DNA of 64,000 nucleotides, from assembly GCF_029168945.1 (NCBI RefSeq), contig NC_083601.1, forward strand, positions 38,305,660-38,369,659, given 5' to 3'. Each line of letters begins with the position of its first letter. Positions within the stretch are counted from its first letter, which is position 1. The translations under genes and the position numbers were made by a program. Of this stretch, positions 1-10,139 are shown one piece after another. The notes beneath the pieces are model-generated. The model was not told the origin of the DNA. It saw only the letters and a list, made by a program, of their open reading frames with translations, and did no database searches. This DNA is from Cannabis sativa. Its lineage: Eukaryota; Streptophyta; Magnoliopsida; Rosales; Cannabaceae.

Positions 1-224
1 CTTTTGTTTAGCTATGGTATTAAAAAAAATGTCATGATACGGAGATGCTTGGATAAAAAATAATTTTTCAGAAGTTATTTTAAGTTTTGATAATTTTAAT
101 AATTTCTAATTTCTTCACAATTTTTTAATAATAAGTAAACTTTAAAAAAGAATTTTTTATTGATTTTTATTATTATAATAGTCAAACAGAAAAAATAAAT
201 CAAAATCTTTACTGATCTTATTAT

Positions 225-370
225 AATTTCTCTTCAGTTGGACCTTGGATTTGCATCCACTAATTAAAACTTTGTCTTGACTGAACCAAAAATAGCCATA
301 GCTTTTATTCTACAAGGCTTCACTTTTAAGCTCTCACTCTATACCTTGCAAACACAATATGGTGCTCAGA
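225..370 (+). pseudogene. Decayed fragment of a CYP72-type P450 last exon
   Basis: The stretch aligns by eye with the last exon of the intact P450 at 11-16.7 kb, from the haem-binding loop almost to the C-terminus. Conserved blocks are TTGGACCT-GGATTTGCAT (haem loop), AAAACTTTG-CTTGA-TGAA-CAAAAAT, then a readable stretch KIAIAFILQGF and a terminal QYGAQ resembling LQPEFGAH in the intact gene. The haem-cysteine region is frame-broken, about ten residues near the C-terminus are missing, and no upstream exons are visible in the window. It is a relic, probably of a tandem CYP72 copy; the rest could lie left of the window. Confidence 0.72.
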
Positions 371-765
371 ACTAATTCCACATAAACGTAATTGATTAAT
401 TTAGCAAAAGTATGTTAAAGACGTATGGTGTATTAAAATTTGATGTTCAAATTACGTGTAAAGTACACTAAGTTATAGGGTAAAAGCTTTTTAAGTCTTT
501 TGGGACATGGTGATCATCTAGTCATACATATTGACTTGAGAATTTCTTTCCTTATTACATTAGACAAAGTACATAAATTTAATATGCATGCATGTCGACA
601 TGTAGTAGTTGTACGTTGTTGACTATATGAAGAGGAAAAACTGAAATTAGATTCCTGAAGTGTTTTAATGATAGTCAATTATGTAAGATCTAGGTGTTTT
701 CATGACAGATTTTGTCGAGTCATGTCTAGCATGTTAGACTGCTGTAATTAGTTTTTTACGATTCT
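371..765. other. AT-rich intergenic DNA, nothing recognised
   Basis: No open reading frame, RNA gene or terminal repeat could be recognised between the CYP72 relic and the CACTA-like element. Confidence 0.5.
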
Positions 766-1096
766 CACTACCAAAATTTTTATTTTTAGTCACAACAAAA
801 TTTGTAACTAAAAATAAAAAAGTTGTGACTAATTATAAATTATCATTATTGTGTTGTGACAAAAAGATCCATGGCTAAAAATATTAGTCACAAGAATTAC
901 AATTTATTACGACTAAATGTGTTTTAAGTCACAATATTTGTTTGTGACTAAAACTAAATTAGTGACAACTTGTAACTAAATACTATATATGTTTTAATCA
1001 CTAGTAACTTTTTGTTGTAACTTAAAGTCACATTTAGTCACAAAAAACTTATGTTGTGATTAAAAAATTGTCACTAAGTAACAGTTTTTTGTAGTG
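766..1096. mobile_element. CACTA-like MITE, copy 1
   Basis: The element begins CACTACCAAAA and ends TTTTTGTAGTG, so the ends are near-perfect inverted repeats of the CACTA (CMC/EnSpm) type. Inside, the motif TAGTCACAAC and its complement GTTGTGACTA recur many times, which makes the whole element a set of short inverted repeats. A second copy lies at 5823-6143. No coding capacity and no clean 3-bp target duplication were seen, so the family assignment rests on the termini. Confidence 0.65.
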
Positions 1097-1873
1097 TTAG
1101 TGTTGTCCATGTCAGACTTTTTAGGTCTTTCTATTATAGCTCTTTTAGTTTTTTGTTATTACTTACAAATAGTTCCTACTATTTTCGGCAATAACTAACT
1201 TTTTGATCGGAGATTCTTTAAGTTGAGCTTCATTGTTTTGTCTTCTATCTTTCTTTGTTTTGGAGGTTAAAGCTCAGAACTTCGTGAATGGAGATTCAAA
1301 GTTGTTGATCATGACTTGAAGATGATGAGTTAAGACTCAAGAGATTTCAATTGTATCCTCATCAGATTTGAAGCAAGAAGATATTGCTTGAGTTGCCAAG
1401 GGTTTTGGTTGTTTGGAGTAATTACTTCTGTAAGGATCTTACAAGATTGTAAGACTGGAAATTATTGTAAATTTGCATATCATTTTAGTTTAGTTATTTA
1501 CCTTAGTTTACGGAACTCAAGTATTACCCGATCGAAATGTGTTTTTTATACATGAGAATTGCTTGCAAATCTTCTCTTTATGTCTAAAATTTATCAATTA
1601 ATTCTTGAATTGATTAAATAAATTGATAATTTGATTAAATTGAAACATGATAATCAAGCGTAGTGATTAAGTAATTTGGAGCTTTCAAATTAGATGATAG
1701 TCCGGCCAATAAATATGGATAATTTATTTTACTTGTCATGATCAACTTATATTGGTGATGCAAAAATATATGTATTTTAATTGATATTGAATAATTTTAT
1801 ATTAAAAAGTAATTAATATTCAAAATATATAATTGATATTCAATTTTATACTATTGCAGATTAGATTTGAATG
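1097..1873. other. Intergenic DNA, no gene recognised
   Basis: The base composition is slightly more balanced between about 1130 and 1560, but only short interrupted frames are present and no splice-joined coding model could be made. Confidence 0.4.
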
Positions 1874-2021
1874 CAAATTAGATGTGGTTTTTTTTTTTTT
1901 TAATTTAAGCGTTTATATATTACAACCATGTTTTACTTGTAACTCGAACCTAGGACTTCCAACACGCACACACCCACCTATAACCACTTGAGTTAATCTC
2001 AAGTGGTTCAAATTAGATGTG
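1874..2021 (-). mobile_element. tRNA-derived SINE with 13-bp target duplication
   Basis: The body occupies about 1887-2008 on the minus strand. Read on that strand it contains an A-box-like TTAACTCAAGTGGTTA, a B-box-like AGGTTCGAG about 45 bases later, and ends in a run of A (the T-run at 1887-1902 on the plus strand). It is flanked by an exact 13-bp repeat, CAAATTAGATGTG, at 1874-1886 and 2009-2021. Pol III boxes, poly(A) tail and a long variable target duplication together are diagnostic of a retroposed SINE. The copy is short (about 120 bp), and the perfect duplication suggests a recent insertion. Confidence 0.8.
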
Positions 2022-2740
2022 TTATAAATAAAGTAGTGCAGATTTAAAAAATGGAGAGAGAATTATATTTTAATACGAATATATAATTATATTCAAAGAA
2101 AATGATTATATAATTAACAACTTCCAATTTGACTACATGTCCCCTCTTAATATTATAGACTCTTGAATAGATCTAAAACGCGTTATAATATAATTTGTCA
2201 TTTAAAAAAAAAAATTTTGATGTGCAAATACAAATTCTAGATGGCCTTGCAAGGGAAAGACGCGAAAACATTAATCATCATTGTATTCCCTTTCTTGCAA
2301 ATAATTATTTTAAACCTAACCCCAATAAATATATACATAATTTGTATAGACTTATTCTTCTTCTTCTCTTTAATCTGTACATAAAAAAAACATTTACTTG
2401 GCCGGGTAATTCTATTATAGGTTTAAAATTAATTTATTTACTAAAAATATGCTAGCATATTTTGCATCATGCAAAATATATTTACACCATTTTTCTCATC
2501 CAATTTTACCCATAAACAAATAAAAATCAAACATCCATCTCATTTTATCTCTTGTATCTCTCTGCTCTCTCTCTCTAGGATACTCACACCACACACACAC
2601 ACTCTACCAATCGGACGACCCATCACCGGAGCTAGTGTTGTTCGGTCGTCTTACATTTCAAAAAAACTTCTCTCGTTTTTTGCGTTTTTTTCTTCTAGTT
2701 TATCAGTTTTTTGCGATATTTTGCAATATTTAACGATGTA
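2022..2740. other. AT-rich intergenic DNA, no gene recognised
   Basis: Frames of 80-90 codons occur but are low-complexity and lack splice-compatible neighbours. A pyrimidine-rich tract lies at about 2550-2610. Nothing supportable. Confidence 0.4.
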
Positions 2741-3036
2741 TTTGCAATGATTACACAAATCTGAGGTCAGAGATGAAGTTTAGTGATGATTTGCGATATT
2801 TAACGATGTTCAGCGATGATATTCGCGATGTATTTCGTGATGTTATGAAATGGAGACATTTAGAGATATTTTTACGATTTTGCGATGTTTCGCGACATCG
2901 TCAAAACCACCAGAAAAAAAAATGCAAAGAACATGCATTGTTGTGAATTGGAGACATTTAGATATGTTTCATGATTTCGCGATGTTTCGCGATATCGTCA
3001 AAAACTAAAAAAAAAATGCAAAAAACAAGCGTTGTA
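2741..3036. repeat. CpG-bearing tandem repeat (GCGATGTTTCGCGA units)
   Basis: Two adjacent units of about 95 bp (roughly 2848-2943 and 2945-3036) share GGAGACATTTAGA, GCGATGTTTCGCGA, ATCGTCAAAA and AAAAATGCAAA. Upstream, from about 2741, shorter degenerate pieces of the same GCGATAT/ACGATGT motif continue. The CpG density is unusual against the AT-rich surroundings. Confidence 0.6.
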
Positions 3037-3209
3037 TGGATCAAAAACCAGAAAAAAAAAATACGGTGGTCGTGGGTTGTCTTGGGTGCTTCTCATGGGT
3101 CGTCGCGAGTCGTCATGGGTCTTCTCGGTCGTGGGTCATCTTGGTCGGTCGGAGCACGTGAACAGTCGGGACTTAAAAGGTTTGAGGCTGGATGAGAATA
3201 ACATAGAGA

Positions 3210-3226
3210 GGGGGGGGGGGGGGGGG
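3210..3226. repeat. Poly(G) tract of 17 bases
   Basis: An uninterrupted run of 17 G residues follows a GA-rich segment. It can form stacked G structures and is also a place where sequencing length errors are likely. Confidence 0.9.
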
Positions 3227-3764
3227 AAGTTAGACAGAGAGAGTGGGAGAAGAGAGCTTTTGAATTTGTAAGGGTAATTTTGGGGTTTTAGGGTATTTGG
3301 AGAATATTTAGAGTATTTATTTAAAGGTAGTATATTAAAAGAATAGTCTAAATTTTTAAGTATATTTTAACAAATTTCCCTTCTTTTTTTTTCATTGAAT
3401 ATAGAGTAACTGATTTTTTTGTCAAAATTTCGGTGCTCATGGTCAATCAGTACAACTAGCTAGGTTTTCTATTTAATTTTTTATTACAATTTTTTTAAAG
3501 CATTTTTTATTACAATGCACTCATTTAAAAAGAGATGTACTAATGCACCTAGTGATGGACCCAAAAATTTTATCTTATGGGGGCTTATTTATCATTAAAA
3601 AAATATTTATACTAACATTATAATCACTCTTAAAAAATTTATTTAATTTTGTGGGATGTTTTTCTACTATTTTGGTATATAATTATCAAATTAAAAAAGT
3701 TACATTTAATTTTTTAAAAGACAATATTTTTGTTAGTCCCACATGATTACTAGTGGGTCTGTCC

Positions 3765-4125
3765 CTGGATGCACCATCTACTTGACATCCAGAATAATTT
3801 TTTAGTTTAATTTTTTTATATTATTATTTAAGATATCATACAAAATTTTGAGAAATACATAATGATTTACAATATAGAAAACAAATTTCAAATAGTCTAT
3901 TTTACACGCGTATAAAATAAAATAATCACGAGTGTAATACACTATTTGAACGTAGTTTTTGGCATGTTAAACTTCTCCGAATTTCTTAAAATTTTGCAGA
4001 ATGTCTTAAATAACTATAATTTACATGACCATGAGAAAAAATTTGACTAAAAAATTATTTTGGATACTAAAATATTAGATAAAGATGTATCAGTACATCT
4101 ATTTTAAGGGTGTGCATTATAGTAA
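3765..4125. mobile_element. Palindromic MITE-like element, family P, copy A
   Basis: This belongs to a dispersed family in which the two halves are inverted copies of each other. Shared landmarks are GGATGCACC at the left, CACGCGTATAAAATAAA in the middle, GTCTTAAATAACTATAA, then TTGACTAAAA and GATGTATCAGTACATCT near the right end. Other members lie at about 13730-13990, 14280-14480, 14865-15165, 27240-27495, 35640-35995 and 46625-46890. No protein is encoded. The long internal symmetry suggests a non-autonomous DNA transposon, but the superfamily is not clear. Confidence 0.55.
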
Positions 4126-4375
4126 AATAACTCTTAGATACTGTAAAATGACTATAAAGAGATATTTACGAATTATAAACAGTAAAAATTCTACTTTTTC
4201 AATTATCAAAATAATTTTATAATTAAAATTTTGAATCTAGCTTGTGATGGTTAATATATAATTGTAATTTTAATTTTATTATTATTATTTTATTTTGTAT
4301 ATTAATAATGGCAATTATTATTACCATATTAATTATATAAATTGACAATTATTCCATTGTGTTTCCATGTTAATG

Positions 4376-4378
<3 letters not shown>

Positions 4379-4457
<79 letters not shown>
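4379..4457. repeat. (TTA)n microsatellite, about 26 units
   Basis: A pure TTA/ATT trinucleotide tract of about 79 bases with no interruption until TTGTTG. Confidence 0.95.
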
Positions 4458-5822
4458 GTTGTAGGATTTTACTGTTTTAACCCTACACCAACAAAGGCAA
4501 CAATATCAGCATCAAGGTCAAAAATGACCTTTCCTAGTCTAAGTAAACCCTTAGATTAAACGGCACCGTTCAACACCCCACGACACTAAACTCAGTGTCA
4601 TTTTGAACCTTTGGTTCAAAGACTCAATAGAAGAGTCTAGAATCCTAAAACACCAAACACAACACACACAGCCTCTCTCTGATTCGAAACCCTAGCAGAG
4701 CAAGTTCTCTTTGAGAACTTGCTCGATTCTAAGCCAGAAACCCAGAATCTAACCCACACACACTTGGATTTAGATTTAGTATAATGAAAAACAAGAGTGA
4801 GGGAGAGAAAACACCAGATTTGTTAGAGTTCACCCCAGAATTAGGGCTACGTCTCTGTCAAGCTCGTCTCAGAGATTAGCTTGATATCCACTATCAACAA
4901 TGGTGCAATACAATGATTTTGGAGCTTCCTGTCACAAAATCGATCAGGTAAGACTCGATTTTGTTGCTTTTACAAGTTTATTGTTTTCTCTCTTTCTATT
5001 CTGTGAAATCTGAATCTGACTTTGTGTTCTTCTTGTGCATGTACTTCTCCTTGCTCAATAATCCTCACCACGAGAGTTTTACTCTCAGATCTGGACCAGT
5101 TCTCTCTGGATCTTGGATTTGGGAGCTCGAGGCTAGGGTATAACCTTCATCACTTCTCTCTTTCTCTCTGTTTTGTGTTCTGTGTAATAGATCTAGGTTT
5201 ATTTGCTTTGATCTATGTATTTATAATGTTGTAGAGTCGGTTGATCAAGATCTTAGGAGTTAGTTACACTTTCAGTTGTAACTAACTACTAAGATTTGAT
5301 CCACTAGAGGCGAAGCCACCCTAGGACTGTTTTGTTTACTTGTTTTTATTTTGCTTTGCTGATGTGGATATTTATTGTAAAGGGACTGGTTATAAGTGGA
5401 TTTTAATCAACAATTATTATTATTATTATTATTTTCACTTTTATAAAGGACAAAATTATATGTTTAAAGTATATATGCTAATAACTATACTCATTTTTTG
5501 GACTAATTTTTTGATAATTTTGGTGCCTTTTATAACTTTTGTGCTTTTTTATAGTTTTTTTTGTGTCATATAATTATTATGGCTTGTCCCTATTTGTTTG
5601 GGATAATTTTGTGGTATGATCAATGGACAAGAAAAGTGATTATAATTTTGTGCTAATAACCATACTCAAGAAAAGTAATTATATGTTTAAAGTATATATG
5701 CTAATAACCATACTCAATGGTATGGTAATTTTGTGCTCATAATTTTTACTTCAACGACTTTTTTAATTTTAACAGATAAGTATTTCAAGTTTTTTTAAGT
5801 CCTTATATTTATTATGGTTTGG
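4458..5822. other. Structured non-coding stretch, possible LTR-like sequence
   Basis: This stretch is less AT-rich than its neighbours and holds two clear hairpins. One at 4698-4724 has a perfect 12-bp stem (GAGCAAGTTCTC) and a 3-base loop. A looser one lies at about 5249-5292 around GAGTTAGTTACA. An exon-like piece starting ATGGTGCAATAC at 4900 and ending at a good donor (CAG/gtaaga) at about 4949 was seen, but no partner exons. The TG start after the microsatellite would fit an LTR or solo LTR, but no second LTR, primer-binding site or TSD was found. Confidence 0.3.
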
Positions 5823-6143
5823 CACTACCAAAAATTTTACTTTTAGTCACAACAAAATTTGTGATTAAAAGTAAAAAAAAAAATGTAATTAATTATAAAT
5901 CATCATTCTTATGTTGTGACTAAAAAATCACTGGCTAAAAGTATTAGTCACAAAAATTACAATTTATTGTGACTAAATGTGTTTTTAGTCACAATACTTG
6001 TTGTGACTAAAACTAAATCAGTGACAACTTGTAGCTAAATACTATATTTTAGTCACAAGTAACTTTTTGTTGTAACTAAAACTCATATTTTTATGTTGTG
6101 ACTAAAAAGTTGTCACTAATAAAAGTAGTTATTTTTTGTAGTG
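5823..6143. mobile_element. CACTA-like MITE, copy 2
   Basis: It starts CACTACCAAAAATT and ends TTTTTTGTAGTG. It is colinear with copy 1 at 766-1096 over its whole length, including the repeated TAGTCACAAC/GTTGTGACTA motifs, with scattered substitutions and small indels. Confidence 0.65.
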
Positions 6144-6880
6144 GTTTACCATCGTTTTTTCACACTATCTTTATTCACTTTATTGTGCGATAATAGAGTT
6201 TTATTTTTTTGTTATTTTGTAAGTTATTTTGTGGAGGGTCTATAATTACATAAATTTTTTCGATAAATTTAATTTTCAAATAATCTATTTGTTATTATTT
6301 TTCAGCATTTTCAAATTAGGGTGTTAGTTTGTTACTAGCCAAAGGGTAATACCTTTGGCTAGTTATACTTGGAATTTTGTTGTTTTTTAGTTTTTTAGTA
6401 ATGTTGAGCTTGTGCTTTGGGTTGTGTGTTAAATTTTAAGTTTTTATATTAATTTTTTATTTTAAAAATTGTCACTATAATATAACTGTATTTTCTGATT
6501 TGGTGTTTGTTATGTTTTTTCAGTTGCGCTAGCTTTGCGATAATTATTATATTGTCTTATGTGGCTCGCGTTAAGAATTCTACCGCTCATGATTTGGAGA
6601 AACATGCCATTTGGTTAGACAATTATCTATACTAGTTCGAAGAGGTTCCACCGTCGATTATAATTTTGCTACATTGTTAATCATGTGTGACTTTGTTCAC
6701 CGCATCAAAAAAGAAATTATAAAATTCTTTGGTTTCAAGAATTATGTCTTTATTTGTTTAAGAAATCATATTGATGACTGTTATAGGTCAATTTTATGTC
6801 TTCAAATTCACAATTCTTTGTTATTGATTAATTTTATTTTTCGATGCTATGATAAGTTAATATTTAATGATATTTGATGA
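6144..6880. other. AT-rich intergenic DNA, no gene recognised
   Basis: One 88-codon frame at 6611-6877 was seen but matches no family known to me and shows no splice context. I do not call it a gene. Confidence 0.4.
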
Positions 6881-7470
6881 CGGTTTATAGTTTTGATGGT
6901 TATATTCGTGGTGCAGGTGGTGCGAATTATAGTCAATTTTTGAAATTAAACTGCGTGTGCAGTTTTTATAATTTTTTAAATTGCAACCGCACCGCAAGAT
7001 TTTAAAACCGCAAAAATACGGTGTGGTACGATTTAAGCCATTTACACTATCATCATTATCAAATACTATAATAAAAGTTTAAAAATCAAACTAATAAAGC
7101 TTTAACAATACAAAACAAAAAAAAAATATTAAAATTTTAACATTATAACATGTATAATATTATTAAGTCATATATATTGAATTGCTTCTAAAAAATAAAG
7201 TAATATATGCTTATATTATTTACATTTGTTCTTATATGAAAAAAAGAATAAATATCACATTGTAAAAATTGGTAACTTTGTAATATATAGTGCGGTGCAG
7301 TTTGAATTGTAATTATTAAATTCAAAACTGCAAACTGCACTGCATTGCGCGGTTTAGAAAAAATAAAAATTGCAACTGCACTGTAAAAAATTTAAATCGC
7401 ATTTTTTATACAGCGTGGTACGGTGTGGGCGGCTTGTGCGATTTGAGCGATTTGATGAACACCACTACTA
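6880..7470. mobile_element. hAT-like non-autonomous element with GC-rich subterminal repeats
   Basis: Motifs such as GCAACCGCACCGCA, ACGGTGTGGTACGATTT and CTGCACTGCATTGCGCGGTTT recur in both orientations at the two ends of an AT-rich core. This is the layout of plant hAT MITEs, which carry repeated subterminal transposase-binding motifs. The exact ends and the 8-bp duplication could not be fixed. Confidence 0.45.
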
Positions 7471-7868
7471 GGCAAGATCGGTTCTAAAATGTGTTATAAG
7501 AAAAAAAATTTAGCACATATTATAAATATAAATAGTATTTTTAAAAAAAAAAATTATTTGGGTCTCTAAAATAGGTAGACTCTAGGTACGGATCTAGGCC
7601 ACTTTAGCCTTGGATAGGTCTTGCTGCTAGGGTTTAGGATGTTTTGAATTGACTAGTATTATTGTAAGTTCTTGAGTATTAAAGTTATAGTTATTGAAAT
7701 TAAATTTTTAAAGTTTTACAGACTTTAAATGATATGGTTATTTTGCAAGACAAGACAATTTTAGCATATGTGTTTTCTTCTTTGGTACTAAGTCTCATTA
7801 AAAATAGTTTTAATGACTTTATTAATTGTTAATTTTTTTATATTAAAAATAGTCTCATTTTTTTAAGG

Positions 7869-8241
7869 GTAAATAGTGGCATAAGTAATCAAAATTTTAG
7901 GTTTGTAAGCGGCATAAACCCAATGATTTTTTTTAGTGGTATAAGTACCCAATGTTTATAAAACTGTAATTTTCTTTCAGTTTCATCAGTACAGACTCTG
8001 TTATTGTCTTAAATAGGACACATATAAGACCCGAATTTTAGATTATTTGGTCTGGACGAAAAATATGTAGTATCATTTACTTCCAAATCTTTTTTTAATA
8101 AATTTAAAAAGGAGCTTGTACTGAAGAAAATAGAGAAAAATTACAGTTTTATAAATATTAGGTACTTATGCCACTAAAAAAAATCATTGAGTTTATGCCA
8201 CTTACAAACTTAAAACTTTGAGTACTTATGTCGTTATTTAC
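7869..8241. mobile_element. Fold-back (MULE-type) MITE
   Basis: The left half (GTAAATAGTGGCATAAGTA, then GGTTTGTAAGCGGCATAAA, then AGTGGTATAAGTACC) reappears inverted in the right half (GGTACTTATGCCACT, then TTTATGCCACTTACAAAC, then GTACTTATGTCGTTATTTAC). The arms span nearly the whole element. T-rich flanks on both sides could be a 9-11 bp target duplication, but it is imperfect. Confidence 0.6.
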
Positions 8242-8276
8242 TTTTTTTTTAATGTAAGTATACCTATATGACATAT

Positions 8277-8309
<33 letters not shown>

Positions 8310-8560
8310 CACCTATATGACAGACATTGTTATTATTATTTTTTTTTATTTTATCAATAAATTTTGTTGTTGCTTTCGAGAAAAAACGGTCTTGTTCACA
8401 AATAAATAAAAGAGGTTAGTGGACCTGTCCACTTACGTAGGTCTCAAATATGGAATAAAGATTTTCTATTAATAAAATAGTATGATGCATTGTAAATCTG
8501 AGGTCACGTGGCAGCCTATTACGACCAGAAGAAAATCTGTGTCCTTTCTGTCTTCCATCT

Positions 8561-10120
8561 TTTTTTTTAGGGAAATTTGCGGCAAAAGTCCCCAAAAAGT
8601 TCACGTTGATACAGATTAGTCCCCAAGGTCCAAAAATAGCGGCAATAGTCCTCAAGGTCACACTTTTTATTTGTCCGTGGTCTCCAAGTTAACAGATCCG
8701 TTAAACCCAATTCAAATGCCACGTGTCGAAACATTATTGGTGGATATTATTATTTTAATTTAAAAAAATAAAAATAAAAATTAATAAATAATTTTAAAAA
8801 AATTTCTTTTTTTTTTCTTTTTCTTTTCTTTCTCTTTTTCTTTCTTTTCTTCTTCGTTTTCTTCTTTTTCAACCCAACCTAATCAGCCCTAACCTCACTC
8901 CAGCCAGCCCTAACCTCACTCCAGCCCCGAAACCCAGCCATCCCGACTGTTCAATGATGCCCAATAGAGAATTATAATGGTACTAAAAAATCATCACATC
9001 ATTACCAAGCACAACAAATGAAATGTTACTAAAAAAAATACATACGATATGAAATGAGCTAGGCAATATCACACACGAGAAGCTGCTTTGAGAGCACTCC
9101 ATGCATCTCCCAATTCAAGTAAAATTTGAGCTTTCTGTTCATGTAAAACTGCATTTTGAGGATTCAACAGAAGAGCTGTCTCCCATTTCCCCAATGCTTC
9201 ACGGTACTCTCCATCCTTTAAAACCATAATTGCATTGTTATTATTATGCAGAAACAATAAAAAATAAGCACATTTCAACTTCATTTTCATCAAACGATTT
9301 TGCTTAGGTTTTCCAGAAAAATGTTCTTTTTTTCTTTGAGTTCATAAAAATCCAATCTTTATCTTTCAAAATAATAAAATCAATCAATTTAGGAGCATTT
9401 CACAAAAACCCATCACGGAATTCGCTACATACGATGATTTTTCAACACAAAACTGAATCTTTTCTAAGAAAAAAGAATTGGGTTACCTCGGCAAGCTTGT
9501 TTCCCTAAGCCTGAAAGGACTGAGCAAGTTTGTTAACATCAGAAGAGGTGGGCATTTTGGAAAATGTGCGGCCAATCAAGTAACCATCCCAAGAAGCTCG
9601 AGGCTCGTCGAAGGAGTATCTTGGGTCGTCAAATGGCATACGACTCGCATCCAACGACATTCGACCGGCGCCGAGCGAGAACCGAGGATCAGTATCGCAG
9701 GAACGGCGACCGAAGCCGTAGTCGGAGTGAGGTTAGGGCTGGCCGGAGTTAGCAGTCGGGATGGCTGGGTTTCGGGGCTGGAGTGAGGTTAGGGCTGATT
9801 AGGTTGGGTTGAAGAAGAAGAAAACGAAGAAGAAAAGAAAGAAAAAGAAAAAGAAAAGAAAAAGAAAAAAAAAGAAATTTTTTTAAAATTATTTATTAAT
9901 TTTTATTTTTATTTTTTTAAATTAAAATAATAATATCCACCAATAATATTTCGACACGTGGCATTTGAATTGGGTTTAACAGATCTGTTAACTTGGAGAC
10001 CAACGGACAAATAAAAAGTGTGACCTTGAGGACTATTGCCGCTATTTTTGGACCTTGGGGACTAATCTGTATCAACGTGAACTTTTTGGGGACTTTTGCC
10101 GCAAATTTCCCTTTTTTTTA
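8561..10120. mobile_element. Pack-MULE with 380-bp terminal inverted repeats
   Basis: The element proper is 8570-10111. Its left arm (8570-8949) and right arm (9753-10111) are long inverted repeats starting GGGAAATTTGCGGCAAAAGT. It is bounded by an exact 9-bp duplication, TTTTTTTTA, at 8561-8569 and 10112-10120. Long terminal inverted repeats with a 9-bp target duplication define Mutator-like elements. There is no transposase. The interior holds captured gene pieces (next entry) with an intron still present, the hallmark of a Pack-MULE. The left arm carries an extra tandem copy of a 24-bp CCAGCCCTAACCTCACT segment. Confidence 0.85.
9075..9555 (-). pseudogene. Captured exons of a tetratricopeptide-repeat (TPR33-like) gene inside the Pack-MULE
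   Basis: On the minus strand an exon-like piece (9555-9487) reads MPTSSDVNKLAQSFQA, then a stop (TAG at 9507-9505), then GNKLAE, followed by a donor gtaacc. A second exon (9215 to about 9075) reads on in frame as DGEYREALGKWETALLL and continues to LLELGDAWSALKAAS. Joined, this matches my memory of the first TPR of plant tetratricopeptide repeat protein 33, where the stop position is normally Gln, so CAG has become TAG. The intron of about 270 bp is retained, so the capture was from genomic DNA. Truncated and interrupted, it is not a functional gene. A plus-strand Arg/Ser-rich frame at 9564-9752 may be a second captured piece, but I cannot name it. Confidence 0.75.
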
Positions 10121-10139
10121 CTCTTCACATTGTGTCCTT

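Noticed and set aside
2971..3271. Overlapping frames of 74-79 codons near the poly(G) run
   Set aside because: Generated by the CpG-rich repeat; no recognisable domain.
4379..4457. CRISPR-like or telomeric array
   Set aside because: It is a plain TTA microsatellite; no array with spacers exists in the window.
6611..6877. 88-codon frame as a small gene
   Set aside because: No recognisable family, AT-driven composition and no splice or promoter support.
9478..9786. 102-codon plus-strand frame in the Pack-MULE as a gene
   Set aside because: It runs antisense through the captured TPR exon and into the terminal inverted repeat, so it is a by-product.
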